A stretch of 64,000 nucleotides of DNA from Streptomyces sp. NBC_00236. GTDB taxonomy: Bacteria > Actinomycetota > Actinomycetes > Streptomycetales > Streptomycetaceae. The notes beneath the pieces are model-generated. The model did no database searches. It saw nothing but the letters and a program-made list of their open reading frames with translations, and was not told the origin of the DNA. A program made the position numbers and the translations under genes. Positions 42,846 to 52,705 of this stretch are shown here, piece by piece. The stretch covers positions 7,502,001-7,566,000 of the forward strand of contig NZ_CP108100.1 of assembly GCF_036195045.1 (NCBI RefSeq). The letters run 5' to 3'. The number at the start of each line of letters is the position of its first letter. Positions within the stretch are counted from its first letter, which is position 1.

Positions 42846-44230
42846 CGGACGACGCCCCGCGTTCCTCGCGCGCGGTCGTGATCGGGGGCGGGCTCGCGGG
42901 CATGACGGCGGCCCTGCGGCTGGCCGACGCCGGGCTTGACGTGACCCTGCTCGAAGGACGGCCCCGGCTCGGCGGCCTCGCCTTCTCCTTCCGGCGCGGC
43001 GAGCTGACGGTCGACAACGGCCAGCATGTCTATCTGCGCTGCTGCACCGCCTACCGCTGGTTCCTCGACCGGGTCGACGGGGCGGCGCTGGCGCCGTTGC
43101 AAAACCGTTTGGACGTGCCCGTTCTCGACGTGGGACGGCTTGCGGGCCCCCGCCTCGGACGGCTGCGCCGCAACGGCCTCCCGGTCCCGCTCCACCTCGC
43201 CGCCGGACTCGCCGCCTATCCGCACCTCTCGCTCGCCGAGCGCGCGAGCGTCGGTCGGGCCGCGCTGGCCCTCGGCCGGCTGGACCCCGACGACCCCGCA
43301 CTCGACGACACCGACTTCGGCAGCTGGCTCGCCCGGCACGGCCAGTCGCCCCGCACCGTCGAGGCACTCTGGGATCTCGTCGGCGTGGCGACGCTGAACG
43401 CCACCGCACCGAACTCCTCGCTCGCGCTCGCCGCGAAGGTCTTCAAGACAGGCCTCCTCTCCGAGCCCGGCGCAGCCGACATCGGCTGGGCCTCCGTGCC
43501 GCTCGGGGACGTCCACGACACCCTCAGCCGCAAGGCCCTGGACTCCGCCGGCGTCCGCACCGAACTGCGGACGAAGGCCGGCGCGCTGACCCGCACCGAC
43601 GACGGACGCTGGGTGGTCGACACCGGCGCCGAGCGGATCGAGGCGGACACCGTCGTGCTGGCCGTGCCCCAGCGCGAGGCCCACGACCTGCTGCCCGAGG
43701 GCGCGCTCGACGCACCGGAGCGGCTGCTGGAGATCGGCACCTCGCCGATTCTGAACGTGCACGTGGTCTACGACCGCAAGGTGCTCAGGCAGCCGTTCTT
43801 CGCCGCGCTCGGCTCGCCGGTGCAGTGGGTCTTCGACCGGACCGCGGCCTCCGGCCTCACCGGGCCCGGCCAGTACCTCGCGGTCTCCCAGTCCGCCGCC
43901 CACGAGGAGATCGAGCTGCCCGTCGCCGAGCTCCGGGCGCGCTACCTGCCCGAGCTGGAGCGGCTGCTGCCCGCCGCCCGCGGGGCCGGGATCAGGGACT
44001 TCTTCGTCACCCGGGAGCGGACGGCGACCTTCGCCCCCGCGCCCGGCGTCGGCCGGCTGCGACCGGGGACGCGCACCCGCGCCCCCGGCCTCTTCCTGGC
44101 CGGCGCGTGGACCGCCACCGGCTGGCCCGCCACCATGGAGGGCGCCGTCCGTAGCGGTGCCGGCGCCGCGGACGCCGCACTCCTGGCGCTCGGCCGCCCC
44201 CACGAACATCCGCTGCAGGAGGCGGCATGA
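42842..44230 (+). CDS. hpnE: hydroxysqualene dehydroxylase HpnE
   Basis: A 462-residue FAD-dependent amine-oxidase-like flavoprotein. The FAD fingerprint is AVVIGGGLAGMTAALRLADA with the ribose Glu in VTLLEGRPRLGGLAFSF. The substrate-side NGQHVYLRCCTAYRWFL and the C-terminal LFLAGAWTATGWPATMEGAV close the FAD site as in HpnE and phytoene desaturases. It reduces hydroxysqualene to squalene with NADPH-linked reductant. It overlaps both neighbours by four bases. Confidence 0.95.
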   Translation: MTDDAPRSSRAVVIGGGLAGMTAALRLADAGLDVTLLEGRPRLGGLAFSFRRGELTVDNGQHVYLRCCTAYRWFLDRVDGAALAPLQNRLDVPVLDVGRLAGPRLGRLRRNGLPVPLHLAAGLAAYPHLSLAERASVGRAALALGRLDPDDPALDDTDFGSWLARHGQSPRTVEALWDLVGVATLNATAPNSSLALAAKVFKTGLLSEPGAADIGWASVPLGDVHDTLSRKALDSAGVRTELRTKAGALTRTDDGRWVVDTGAERIEADTVVLAVPQREAHDLLPEGALDAPERLLEIGTSPILNVHVVYDRKVLRQPFFAALGSPVQWVFDRTAASGLTGPGQYLAVSQSAAHEEIELPVAELRARYLPELERLLPAARGAGIRDFFVTRERTATFAPAPGVGRLRPGTRTRAPGLFLAGAWTATGWPATMEGAVRSGAGAADAALLALGRPHEHPLQEAA

Positions 44231-45330
44231 GCAGTACCACCGGAACAAGAGGAGAGTCAGTGACCCCGGCGAATCCGGCTTCCGACACCGTGGCGGACAC
44301 CACGGACGTCACCGCGCTTCTGGAGCGCGGACGGGCCCTTTCCGCGCCGGTGCTCCGGGCCGCCGTTGACCGGCTCGCACCGCCCATGGACACCGTGGCC
44401 GCGTATCACTTCGGCTGGATCGATGCCCAGGGCAGGCCCTCCGACGGCGACGGCGGCAAGGCCGTCCGCCCGGCGCTGGCCCTGCTGTCCGCGGAGGCGG
44501 CCGGCGCCGCCGCCGAGGCAGGCATCCCCGGCGCGGTGGCCGTCGAACTCGTGCACAACTTCTCGCTGCTGCACGACGACCTGATGGACGGCGACGAGCA
44601 GCGGCGCCACCGTGACACGGTGTGGAAGGTGCACGGCCCCGCCCAGGCGATCCTCGTCGGCGACGCGTTGTTCGCGCTGGCCAACGAGATCCTGCTGGAG
44701 CTCGGCACCGTCGAGGCGGGCCGCGCGGCCCGCCGGCTGACCACGGCCACCCGTAAGCTCATCGACGGCCAGGCCCAGGACATCTCCTACGAGCACCGCG
44801 AGCGGGTCACCGTCGAGGAGTGCCTGGAGATGGAGGGCAACAAGACGGGCGCCCTGCTCGCCTGCGCCTGCTCCATCGGCGCGGTGCTCGGCGGTGCCGA
44901 CGACCGGACCGCCGACGTCCTGGAGGCGTACGGCTACCACCTCGGCCTCGCCTTCCAGGCGGTCGACGACCTGCTCGGGATCTGGGGCGACCCGGAGTCC
45001 ACCGGCAAGCAGACCTGGAGCGATCTGCGCCAGCGCAAGAAGTCCCTGCCGGTCGTCGCCGCGCTCGCCGCGGGCGGACCGGCCTCGGAGCGCCTGGGCG
45101 AACTGCTCGCCGCCGACGCGAAGAGCAACGACTTCGACAGCTTCTCCGAAGAGGAGTTCGCCGCCCGTGCGGCGCTCATCGAGGAGGCGGGCGGCCGCGA
45201 GTGGACCGCCCAGGAGGCCCGTCGTCAGCATGCGGTCGCCATCGAGGCGCTGCATGGTGTGGACATGCCCGAAACCGTGCGGGCGCAGCTCACGGCGCTC
45301 GCGGACTTCGTCGTCGTACGAAAGAGATGA
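44227..45330 (+). CDS. polyprenyl (probably farnesyl) diphosphate synthase
   Basis: A 367-residue trans-prenyltransferase. The first Asp-rich motif is LLHDDLMDGDEQRRH (D117, D118, D121) with the aromatic-rich F-S-L residues just before it. The second is FQAVDDLLGIWGDPESTGK. The N-terminal 25 residues are a low-complexity leader, so the start could be later, although the ATG overlaps hpnE's stop. It makes the farnesyl diphosphate used by HpnD. The chain length cannot be read safely from the motif flanks. Confidence 0.93.
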   Translation: MSSTTGTRGESVTPANPASDTVADTTDVTALLERGRALSAPVLRAAVDRLAPPMDTVAAYHFGWIDAQGRPSDGDGGKAVRPALALLSAEAAGAAAEAGIPGAVAVELVHNFSLLHDDLMDGDEQRRHRDTVWKVHGPAQAILVGDALFALANEILLELGTVEAGRAARRLTTATRKLIDGQAQDISYEHRERVTVEECLEMEGNKTGALLACACSIGAVLGGADDRTADVLEAYGYHLGLAFQAVDDLLGIWGDPESTGKQTWSDLRQRKKSLPVVAALAAGGPASERLGELLAADAKSNDFDSFSEEEFAARAALIEEAGGREWTAQEARRQHAVAIEALHGVDMPETVRAQLTALADFVVVRKR

Positions 45331-45437
45331 TGACCATCTGCTCCATATGACTCGCAGTCGCCGGCCGGTGCCCGTCACGGGCGCCGGCCGACGGAGACCC
45401 CAGCACAGCAGAGGACCAACTGCACGAAGGGGAAGCC

Positions 45438-47441
45438 ATGACAGCGACGACCGACGGAAGCTCCGGGGCTGTGGACCCCCGGGCAGCCTCGGCCAGTAGT
45501 CCGACAACCGAATCAACCATCGCCGCGGACGACGTACTCGCCGTCGCGCGGCGGGCCGCGGAACGCTCGGTGGAGCACCTCCTCGGCAGGCAGGACGAGC
45601 AGGGCTGGTGGAAGGGCGACCTCGCCACCAACGTCACCATGGACGCCGAGGACCTCCTGCTCCGGCAGTTCCTCGGTATTCAGGATCCCGCCACGGTCCA
45701 GGCGGCCGGCCGCTTCATCCGCGGCGAACAGCTCGGCGACGGCACCTGGGCCACCTTCCACGGCGGCCCCGGAGATCTCTCCGCCACCATCGAGGCCTAC
45801 GTCGCGCTGCGTCTGGCGGGGGACCGCCCGGACGAACCGCACATGGCCCGCGCCGCGGGATGGGTCAGGGAGCAGGGCGGGATCGCGGCGAGCCGCGTGT
45901 TCACCCGGATCTGGCTGGCCCTCTTCGGCTGGTGGAAATGGGACGACCTGCCGGAGCTCCCGCCCGAGCTGATGTTCTTTCCCAAGTGGGTCCCGCTCAA
46001 CATCTACGATTTCGGCTGCTGGGCCCGCCAGACCATCGTGCCGCTCACCATCGTCTCCGCGAAGCGGCCGGTACGGCCCGCGCCCTTCGCCCTGGACGAG
46101 CTGCACACCGATCCGGACGAACCGAACCCCGCCCGCCGCCCCGCCCCGGCAGCCAGCTGGGACGGTGTCTTCCAGCGCCTCGACAAGGCGCTGCACGTCT
46201 ATCACCGGTTCGCCCCGCGCAGACTGCGCCGGGTCGCCATGAACGCGGCCGCCCGCTGGATCATCGAACGCCAGGAGAACGACGGCTGCTGGGGCGGCAT
46301 CCAGCCACCCGCCGTGTACTCCGTCATCGCCCTGCACCTGCTCGGATACGACCTCGACCACCCGGTGATGCGGGCCGGACTCGAGTCCCTCGACCGGTTC
46401 GCGGTCTGGCGCGAGGACGGCGCCCGCATGATCGAGGCCTGCCAGTCCCCGGTCTGGGACACCTGCCTCGCCACCATCGCACTCGCCGACGCCGGGGTCG
46501 GCGCCGACCACCCCGCGCTGGTGAAGGCGGCCGACTGGATGCTGGGCGAGGAGATCGCCAGGCCCGGCGACTGGTCGGTGCGCAGGCCCCAACTGGCCCC
46601 GGGCGGCTGGGCGTTCGAGTTCCACAACGACAACTACCCCGATATCGACGACACCGCGGAAGTGGTCCTCGCGCTGCGCCGGGTCCGCCATCCGGACCAG
46701 GCGCGGGTCGAGGCCGCCATCGAGCGCGGCGTGCGCTGGAACGTCGGGATGCAGTCCCGTAACGGCGCCTGGGGTGCCTTCGACGCCGACAACACCAGCG
46801 CGTTCCCCAACCGGCTGCCGTTCTGCGACTTCGGCGAGGTCATCGACCCCCCGTCCGCCGACGTCACCGGGCACGTGGTGGAGATGCTCGCCATCGAGGG
46901 CCACTCCGCTCACCCCGCGACCCGGCGGGGCATCGAGTGGCTCCTCGCCGAACAGGACGCGGCCGGCGGCTGGTTCGGTCGCTGGGGCGTCAACTACGTC
47001 TACGGAACCGGGTCGGTGGTGCCCGCCCTGGTCGCCGCGGGACTGCCCGCCTCGCACCCCTCCATCCGGCGCGCGGTCGGCTGGCTGGAATCCGTCCAGA
47101 ACGACGACGGCGGATGGGGCGAGGACCTGCGCTCCTACAACGAGGACAAGTGGATCGGCCACGGAGCCTCGACGGCGTCCCAGACCGCCTGGGCACTGCT
47201 GGCGCTCCTCGCGGCCGGCCGGCGGGACACCGTGGCCGTCTCACGGGGCATCGCCTGGCTGGCCGAGACCCAGCTGGCCGACGGCTCCTGGGACGAGCCG
47301 TACTTCACCGGTACCGGCTTCCCCTGGGACTTCTCCATCAACTACCACCTCTACCGGCAGGTCTTCCCCCTGACCGCACTCGGACGGTACGTGCACGGCG
47401 ACCCGTTCGCCGGCCGCACGGCGGTCCGCGAGGGGGCCTGA
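45438..47441 (+). CDS. shc: squalene-hopene cyclase
   Basis: A 667-residue class II triterpene cyclase that folds squalene into hopene and hopanol at the membrane. The DxDD motif is YPDIDDTAEVVLAL (D402, D404, D405). Several QW repeats are visible (for example GSWDEPYFTG and WGAFDADNT, and QNDDGGWGEDL). A 40-residue acidic leader precedes the first QW-like block (QDEQGWWKGDLATNVTMDAED). Length and motif order match bacterial SHCs. It is the committed step of the locus. Confidence 0.97.
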   Translation: MTATTDGSSGAVDPRAASASSPTTESTIAADDVLAVARRAAERSVEHLLGRQDEQGWWKGDLATNVTMDAEDLLLRQFLGIQDPATVQAAGRFIRGEQLGDGTWATFHGGPGDLSATIEAYVALRLAGDRPDEPHMARAAGWVREQGGIAASRVFTRIWLALFGWWKWDDLPELPPELMFFPKWVPLNIYDFGCWARQTIVPLTIVSAKRPVRPAPFALDELHTDPDEPNPARRPAPAASWDGVFQRLDKALHVYHRFAPRRLRRVAMNAAARWIIERQENDGCWGGIQPPAVYSVIALHLLGYDLDHPVMRAGLESLDRFAVWREDGARMIEACQSPVWDTCLATIALADAGVGADHPALVKAADWMLGEEIARPGDWSVRRPQLAPGGWAFEFHNDNYPDIDDTAEVVLALRRVRHPDQARVEAAIERGVRWNVGMQSRNGAWGAFDADNTSAFPNRLPFCDFGEVIDPPSADVTGHVVEMLAIEGHSAHPATRRGIEWLLAEQDAAGGWFGRWGVNYVYGTGSVVPALVAAGLPASHPSIRRAVGWLESVQNDDGGWGEDLRSYNEDKWIGHGASTASQTAWALLALLAAGRRDTVAVSRGIAWLAETQLADGSWDEPYFTGTGFPWDFSINYHLYRQVFPLTALGRYVHGDPFAGRTAVREGA

Positions 47442-48100
47442 TGGGCGATGCCCCGGGGCCGGCCGGCCCCACCGCCCCGCTGCTCATCGCCTGCGCGCTG
47501 GGCATCGAACACCTGGCCCTGCGCACCGGCAGGGCCAGGGCGGGCACCGCCCCGGGCCCCGTGACCGTACTGCGTACGGGCATGGGGCCGAAGGCGGCCG
47601 AGACGGCGGTGGCGAGGGCGCTCGGCGAGGGCCGGGCAGCCGGCGCCGCCGTCATCGCCTCGGGATTCTGCGCCGGGCTCGCACCCGGTATGCACCCCGG
47701 CGACCTGGTGGTGGCCGACGAGACCCGGACAGCCGGGCAGTCGGACGCCTGCACCGGTACGGAACTTCTTGCCGACGCACTTGCCAGGGCCGTACCCGGA
47801 CGCACCGTCCACACCGGTCCGCTGACCGGCTCCGACCATGTCGTACGAGGGCATGAGCGGGCCGGTCTGCGGGCCACCGGAGCGATCGCGGTGGACATGG
47901 AGTCCGCCGCGACCCTGCGCATCGCCCTGCGGTCCGGGCCACGCCCGGTTGCGGCCGTACGGGTGGTCGTGGACGCTCCGGAGCATGAGCTCGTCCGCAT
48001 CGGCACGGTCCGCGGTGGAATATCAGCTTTCCGCGTTCTCCGTGCCGTCCTGCCGGCTTTCTATGAATGGCACCGATCTTTGCTGCTCCCCAGGAGGTGA
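47441..48100 (+). CDS. hpnG: hopanoid-associated nucleoside phosphorylase HpnG-like
   Basis: A 219-residue nucleosidase/phosphorylase-fold protein. The fold cues are LLIACALGIEHLAL, VTVLRTGMGPKAAE and the purine-site FCAGLAPGMHPGDLVVADE, with the catalytic region GAIAVDMESAATLRIAL. HpnG removes adenine from adenosylhopane to give ribosylhopane, following HpnH. It starts at the ATG overlapping the shc stop and ends six bases before hpnH. The coupling shc-hpnG-hpnH fits the order of side-chain extension. Confidence 0.92.
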   Translation: MGDAPGPAGPTAPLLIACALGIEHLALRTGRARAGTAPGPVTVLRTGMGPKAAETAVARALGEGRAAGAAVIASGFCAGLAPGMHPGDLVVADETRTAGQSDACTGTELLADALARAVPGRTVHTGPLTGSDHVVRGHERAGLRATGAIAVDMESAATLRIALRSGPRPVAAVRVVVDAPEHELVRIGTVRGGISAFRVLRAVLPAFYEWHRSLLLPRR

Positions 48101-48105
48101 GCTAG

Positions 48106-49125
48106 ATGGCCATGCCGCTCCGTCAGTCCATCAAGGTTGCGACGTACCTCATTGAACAGAAGCTCCGAAAGCGGGAGAAGTTCCCGTTGATTGTCGAGCT
48201 GGAGCCGTTGTTCGCCTGCAACCTCGCCTGCGAGGGCTGCGGGAAGATCCAGCACCCGGCCGGAGTCCTCAAGCAGCGCATGCCGGTGGCTCAGGCCGTC
48301 GGCGCCGTGCTCGAATCGGGCGCCCCGATGGTTTCCATCGCGGGCGGCGAGCCGCTGATGCATCCGCAGATCGACGAGATCGTCCGGCAGCTGGTGGCGA
48401 AGAAGAAGTACGTCTTCCTCTGCACCAACGCGATGCTGATGCGCAAGAAGCTCGAGAAGTTCACCCCGTCGCCCTACTTCGCGTTCGCCGTCCACATCGA
48501 CGGGCTGCGCGAGCGTCACGACGAATCGGTCGCCAAGGAAGGGGTGTTCGACGAGGCGGTCGCGGCCATGAAGGAGGCCAAGCAGCGCGGCTTCCGCGTC
48601 ACGACCAACTCGACGTTCTTCAACACCGACACACCCCAGACCATCATCGAGGTCCTCAACTTCCTCAACGACGACCTGAAGGTCGACGAGATGATGATCT
48701 CGCCCGCCTACGCCTATGAGAAGGCACCCGACCAGGAGCACTTCCTGGGTGTCGAACAGACCCGCGAGCTGTTCAAGAAGTCCTTCGCGGGCGGCAACCG
48801 GGCCAGGTGGCGCCTGAACCACTCGCCGCTCTTCCTGGACTTCCTGGAGGGCAAGGCGGACTTCCCGTGCACGGCCTGGGCCATTCCGAACTACTCCCTG
48901 TTCGGCTGGCAGCGGCCCTGCTACCTCATGAGCGATGGCTACGTGCCGACGTACCGGCAGCTCATCGAGGAGACGGACTGGGACAAGTACGGCCGCGGCA
49001 AGGACCCGCGCTGCGCCAACTGCATGGCGCACTGCGGCTACGAGCCCACCGCCGTCCTCGCCACCATGGGGTCGTTGAAGGAGTCCTTGCGCGCGGCGCG
49101 GGAGACCATCGGCGGAAACCGGTGA
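48106..49125 (+). CDS. hpnH: adenosyl-hopene transferase HpnH (radical SAM)
   Basis: A 339-residue radical SAM enzyme that attaches the 5'-deoxyadenosyl group to hopene. The cluster-binding motif is CNLACEGCGK (C38, C42, C45). The SAM-binding region is VSIAGGEPLMHPQIDEIV. A C-terminal Cys group CANCMAHCGYEPTAV is conserved in HpnH and related proteins. It starts at the ATG at 48106 with CAGGAGGTGAG just upstream, a strong ribosome site. It is followed by two strong hairpins before dxs. Confidence 0.96.
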   Translation: MAMPLRQSIKVATYLIEQKLRKREKFPLIVELEPLFACNLACEGCGKIQHPAGVLKQRMPVAQAVGAVLESGAPMVSIAGGEPLMHPQIDEIVRQLVAKKKYVFLCTNAMLMRKKLEKFTPSPYFAFAVHIDGLRERHDESVAKEGVFDEAVAAMKEAKQRGFRVTTNSTFFNTDTPQTIIEVLNFLNDDLKVDEMMISPAYAYEKAPDQEHFLGVEQTRELFKKSFAGGNRARWRLNHSPLFLDFLEGKADFPCTAWAIPNYSLFGWQRPCYLMSDGYVPTYRQLIEETDWDKYGRGKDPRCANCMAHCGYEPTAVLATMGSLKESLRAARETIGGNR

Positions 49126-49137
49126 CGTGATGACCGC

Positions 49138-49165
49138 GGGAGAGCCGGCACGCACCGGCTCTCCC
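49138..49165 (+). terminator. hairpin after hpnH
   Basis: GGGAGAGCCGG, six-base loop, then its complement, 12 bases past the hpnH stop. The stem is 11 bases. Confidence 0.7.
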
Positions 49166-49169
49166 CGTT

Positions 49170-49222
49170 CCGCCGGCCCGGCCCGGACGCACCGTGCGGC
49201 GCGTCCGGGCCGGGCCCGGCGG
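49170..49222 (+). terminator. large GC hairpin between hpnH and dxs
   Basis: A 21-base left arm (49170-49190) pairs with 49201-49222, with one bulged base and a ten-base loop. It is extremely stable and lies directly after the first hairpin. It likely stops or strongly lowers read-through from the hop operon into dxs. Confidence 0.75.
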
Positions 49223-49298
49223 CAGTCGGTGGGAACGCGCACCGGGGGTCCCAGCCGTCATCGTGAGCCGACAACAGGACCAGAGAGGGGGCCCGGGC

Positions 49299-51227
49299 AT
49301 GACGCTGCTGCAGTCCATCCGGGGGCCACACGATCTCAAGGCACTGAACGAACCGCAGCTCGGCGAACTCGCCGAGGACATCAGGAAGTTCCTCGTCCAT
49401 GCAGTGGCCAGGACCGGTGGCCATCTCGGCCCCAACCTCGGGGTGGTGGAGCTCTCCATCGCCCTGCACCGGGTCTTCGACTCCCCGGTGGACCGGATCC
49501 TGTGGGACACCGGTCACCAGAGCTACGTACACAAGCTCCTCACCGGGCGGCAGGACTTCTCCAAGCTGCGCGGCAAGGGCGGCCTCTCCGGCTACCCCTC
49601 GCGCGCCGAGTCCGAGCACGACGTCATCGAGAACTCGCACGCCTCCACCGTGCTCGGCTGGGCCGACGGTCTCGCCAAGGCGAACGAACTCCTCGGCCGG
49701 CCCGACCACGTCGTCGCGGTCATCGGTGACGGGGCGCTCACCGGCGGGATGGCCTGGGAGGCACTGAACAACATCGCCGCCGCCGGGGACCGCCCGCTGG
49801 TCATCGTCGTCAACGACAACGAGCGCTCCTACGCCCCGACGATCGGCGGCCTCGCCAACCACCTCTCCACCCTGCGTACCACCGACGGATACGAGCGCTT
49901 CCTGTCCTGGGGCAAGGGAGTCCTCCAGCAGACACCCGTCATCGGGCAGCCGCTGTACGAGTCGCTGCACGGCGCCAAGAAGGGGTTCAAGGACACCTTC
50001 GCCCCGCAGGGCATGTTCGAGGACCTCGGCCTGAAGTACGTCGGACCGATCGACGGCCACGACACCGCTGCCGTCGAGTCCGCACTCCACCGTGCCAAAC
50101 GCTTCCACGGCCCCGTGCTCGTGCACTGCATCACGGAGAAGGGCCGCGGCTACCTCCCCGCCCTCCGGGACGAGGCCGACCGGTTCCACACCGTCGGCGC
50201 GATGGACCCGCTGACCTGTGCCCCGCTCGCACCCGCTGCCGGTCCGTCCTGGACCTCCGTGTTCGGGGACGAGATCGCGGCGATCGGCGCGGAGCGGAGG
50301 GACGTCGTGGCCCTCACGGCGGCCATGCTGCATCCCGTCGGGCTGACGAAGTTCGCCGAGGCGTTTCCCGACCGGGTCTGGGACGTCGGGATCGCCGAGC
50401 AGCACGCGACGGTCTCGGCCGCCGGACTGGCGACCGGGGGACTGCACCCGGTCGTCGCCGTGTACGCCACCTTCCTCAACCGGGCCTTCGACCAGCTGCT
50501 GATGGACGTCGCCCTGCACCGGTGCGGCGTCACGTTCGTGCTCGACCGGGCCGGGGTCACCGGGCCCGACGGGGCCTCCCACAACGGCATGTGGGACATG
50601 TCCGTCCTCCAGGTCGTGCCGGGCCTCAGGATCGCCGCGCCGCGCGACGCCGACCGGCTGCGCGCCGCACTGCGCGAGGCCGTCGACGTCGACGACGCAC
50701 CGACCCTGATCCGGTTCCCCAAGGAATCGGTGGGGGAGCCGGTCCCCGCGATCGGCACCATCGGCGGCATGGACGTCCTGCACGGCGCACAGGACGCCGA
50801 CGTGCTGCTGGTCGCGGTCGGCGTGATGGCGCCGGTCTGCCTGCAGGCCGCCGATCTGCTGACGGGCGCCCGCATCCGCTGCACGGTGGTCGACCCCCGC
50901 TGGGTGAAGCCGGTCGACGAACACCTTGCGCCGCTTGCCGCACAGCACCGCCTCGTCGCCGTCGTCGAGGACAACAGCCGTGCCGGAGGCGTCGGCTGGG
51001 CCGTGGGGCAGGCGCTGCGGGACGCCGGGGTCGACGTACCGCTGCGGACGTTCGGGATTCCCGACCAGTTCCTCGCCCATGGGAAACGGGCCGAGATCCT
51101 GGCCGACATCGGGCTCACACCGGTCGAGATCGCGGGCCGGATCAGCGCCGCGCTGGCCACCGGGGACACGGCCGCCGGCAGGGGACACCACGCCCGGGGC
51201 AACGGGCACAAGGAGAGCGGGGCATGA
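49299..51227 (+). CDS. dxs: 1-deoxy-D-xylulose-5-phosphate synthase
   Basis: A 642-residue thiamine-diphosphate enzyme, the first step of the MEP pathway (pyruvate plus glyceraldehyde-3-phosphate). The TPP motif is [16 protein letters not shown] with the typical Asn. The early His region is [16 protein letters not shown] and the middle-domain signature [15 protein letters not shown]. The start at 49299 ([17 protein letters not shown]) has GAGAGGGGG upstream. It overlaps the following aminotransferase by four bases, so the two form one transcript. It ensures local IPP supply. A second chromosomal dxs is usual in Streptomyces. Confidence 0.96.
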   Translation: MTLLQSIRGPHDLKALNEPQLGELAEDIRKFLVHAVARTGGHLGPNLGVVELSIALHRVFDSPVDRILWDTGHQSYVHKLLTGRQDFSKLRGKGGLSGYPSRAESEHDVIENSHASTVLGWADGLAKANELLGRPDHVVAVIGDGALTGGMAWEALNNIAAAGDRPLVIVVNDNERSYAPTIGGLANHLSTLRTTDGYERFLSWGKGVLQQTPVIGQPLYESLHGAKKGFKDTFAPQGMFEDLGLKYVGPIDGHDTAAVESALHRAKRFHGPVLVHCITEKGRGYLPALRDEADRFHTVGAMDPLTCAPLAPAAGPSWTSVFGDEIAAIGAERRDVVALTAAMLHPVGLTKFAEAFPDRVWDVGIAEQHATVSAAGLATGGLHPVVAVYATFLNRAFDQLLMDVALHRCGVTFVLDRAGVTGPDGASHNGMWDMSVLQVVPGLRIAAPRDADRLRAALREAVDVDDAPTLIRFPKESVGEPVPAIGTIGGMDVLHGAQDADVLLVAVGVMAPVCLQAADLLTGARIRCTVVDPRWVKPVDEHLAPLAAQHRLVAVVEDNSRAGGVGWAVGQALRDAGVDVPLRTFGIPDQFLAHGKRAEILADIGLTPVEIAGRISAALATGDTAAGRGHHARGNGHKESGA

Positions 51228-52621
51228 AGGACGACGGGCCCAAGGGCTTCGATGTGGCGCGGCTCCTCGCGGAGCGCGGCGCCGAACGCTACGAGCTGCA
51301 CACCAAGTACCTCAACCACCAGCTCCCGCGCATGCTGCACACCATCGGCTTCGACAAGGTCTACGAACGGGCCGAGGGCGCGCACTTCTGGGACGCGGAC
51401 GGCAACGACTACCTGGACATGCTCGCCGGTTTCGGGGTGATGGGGCTCGGCCGGCACCACCCCGTCGTACGCAAGGCGCTGCACGACGTCCTGGACGCCT
51501 CGCTGGCCGACCTCACCCGCTTCGACTGCCAGCCGCTGCCGGGACTGCTGGCCGAGAAGCTGCTCACGCACAGTCCGCACCTGGACCGGGTCTTCTTCGG
51601 CAACAGCGGCACGGAGGCGGTGGAGACGGCCCTCAAGTTCGCCCGGTACGCCACCGGCAAACCGAGGATCCTGTACTGCACGCACGCCTTCCACGGGCTC
51701 ACCACCGGCTCGCTCTCCGTCAACGGCGAGGCCGGTTTCCGGGACGGCTTCGCCCCGCTGCTGCCCGACACCGCCATCGAGCTCGGTGACCTCGACGCCC
51801 TGCGCCGCGAGCTGAAGCGCGGCGACGTGGCGGGTCTCGTCGTCGAACCGATCCAGGGCAAGGGCGTGCACGCCTCGCCGCCCGGCTTCCTGCGCCAGGC
51901 CCAGGAACTGCTGCACAAGCACAAGGCCCTGCTCATCGCGGACGAGGTGCAGACCGGCCTGGGCAGGACCGGGGACTTCTACGCGTACCAGCACGAGGAG
52001 GGCGTGGAACCCGACCTGGTGTGCGTCGCCAAGGCGCTCTCCGGCGGCTACGTGCCCGTCGGGGCGACCCTCGGCAAGGACTGGATCTTCAAACGCGTCT
52101 ACTCGTCGATGGACCGGGTCCTGGTCCACTCCGCGAGCTTCGGTTCCAACGCCCAGGCGATGGCGGCCGGACTCGCGGTCCTCGCCGTGATGGAGGACGA
52201 GGAGACGGTGGCGAACGCGCGCCGCACCGGTGACCTGCTCCGCGATCGGCTGGCCGCGCTCGTCGGGCAGTACGAGCTGCTGCACGAGGTGCGGGGGCGC
52301 GGGCTGATGATCGGCATCGAGTTCGGCCGGCCGTCCTCGCTGAAACTGCGCAGCCGCTGGACCATGCTGCAGGCGGCCCGCAAGGGACTGTTCGCGCAGA
52401 TGGTGGTGGTGCCGCTGCTCCAGAAGCACCGGATCCTGACGCAGGTCTCCGGCGACCACCTCGAAGTGATCAAGCTGATTCCGCCGTTGGTGATCGACGA
52501 GGCGGACGTGGACCGCTTTGTGGCCGCGTTCACGGCGGTGATGGACGACGCACACAGTGGCGGCGGACTGATGTGGGACTTCGGGCGGACCCTGGTGAAG
52601 CAGGCCGTCGCCAACCGCTGA
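51224..52621 (+). CDS. class III aminotransferase (hopanoid side-chain candidate)
   Basis: A 465-residue PLP-dependent omega/acetylornithine-type aminotransferase. The Schiff-base Lys is in [15 protein letters not shown], with [16 protein letters not shown] binding the phosphate and [14 protein letters not shown] holding the Asp that pairs with PLP nitrogen. From its place in the locus it is likely to aminate the ribosyl-derived side chain to aminobacteriohopanetriol, as HpnO does in other bacteria. It starts inside the dxs stop and is the last enzyme gene of the locus. Confidence 0.92.
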   Translation: MKDDGPKGFDVARLLAERGAERYELHTKYLNHQLPRMLHTIGFDKVYERAEGAHFWDADGNDYLDMLAGFGVMGLGRHHPVVRKALHDVLDASLADLTRFDCQPLPGLLAEKLLTHSPHLDRVFFGNSGTEAVETALKFARYATGKPRILYCTHAFHGLTTGSLSVNGEAGFRDGFAPLLPDTAIELGDLDALRRELKRGDVAGLVVEPIQGKGVHASPPGFLRQAQELLHKHKALLIADEVQTGLGRTGDFYAYQHEEGVEPDLVCVAKALSGGYVPVGATLGKDWIFKRVYSSMDRVLVHSASFGSNAQAMAAGLAVLAVMEDEETVANARRTGDLLRDRLAALVGQYELLHEVRGRGLMIGIEFGRPSSLKLRSRWTMLQAARKGLFAQMVVVPLLQKHRILTQVSGDHLEVIKLIPPLVIDEADVDRFVAAFTAVMDDAHSGGGLMWDFGRTLVKQAVANR

Positions 52622-52650
52622 CCCGCCCGATGGGCCGGCCCCTTCAAAGA

Positions 52651-52685
52651 TTGCCTCGGAGGCAAGAAATTTGCCTCCGAGGAAA
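52651..52685. promoter_or_regulatory. tandem dyad operators upstream of XRE-cupin gene
   Basis: TTGCCTCGGAGGCAA (52651-52665, a perfect 7-1-7 dyad) and TTGCCTCCGAGGAAA (52671-52685, near perfect) are spaced exactly 20 bases apart, two helical turns, with the second ending 21 bases before the ATG. Their place just before an XRE-family gene is the classic layout of an autoregulated repressor. Confidence 0.8.
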
Positions 52686-52705
52686 GGTCCTGGCCCAATG
52701 GAGAC

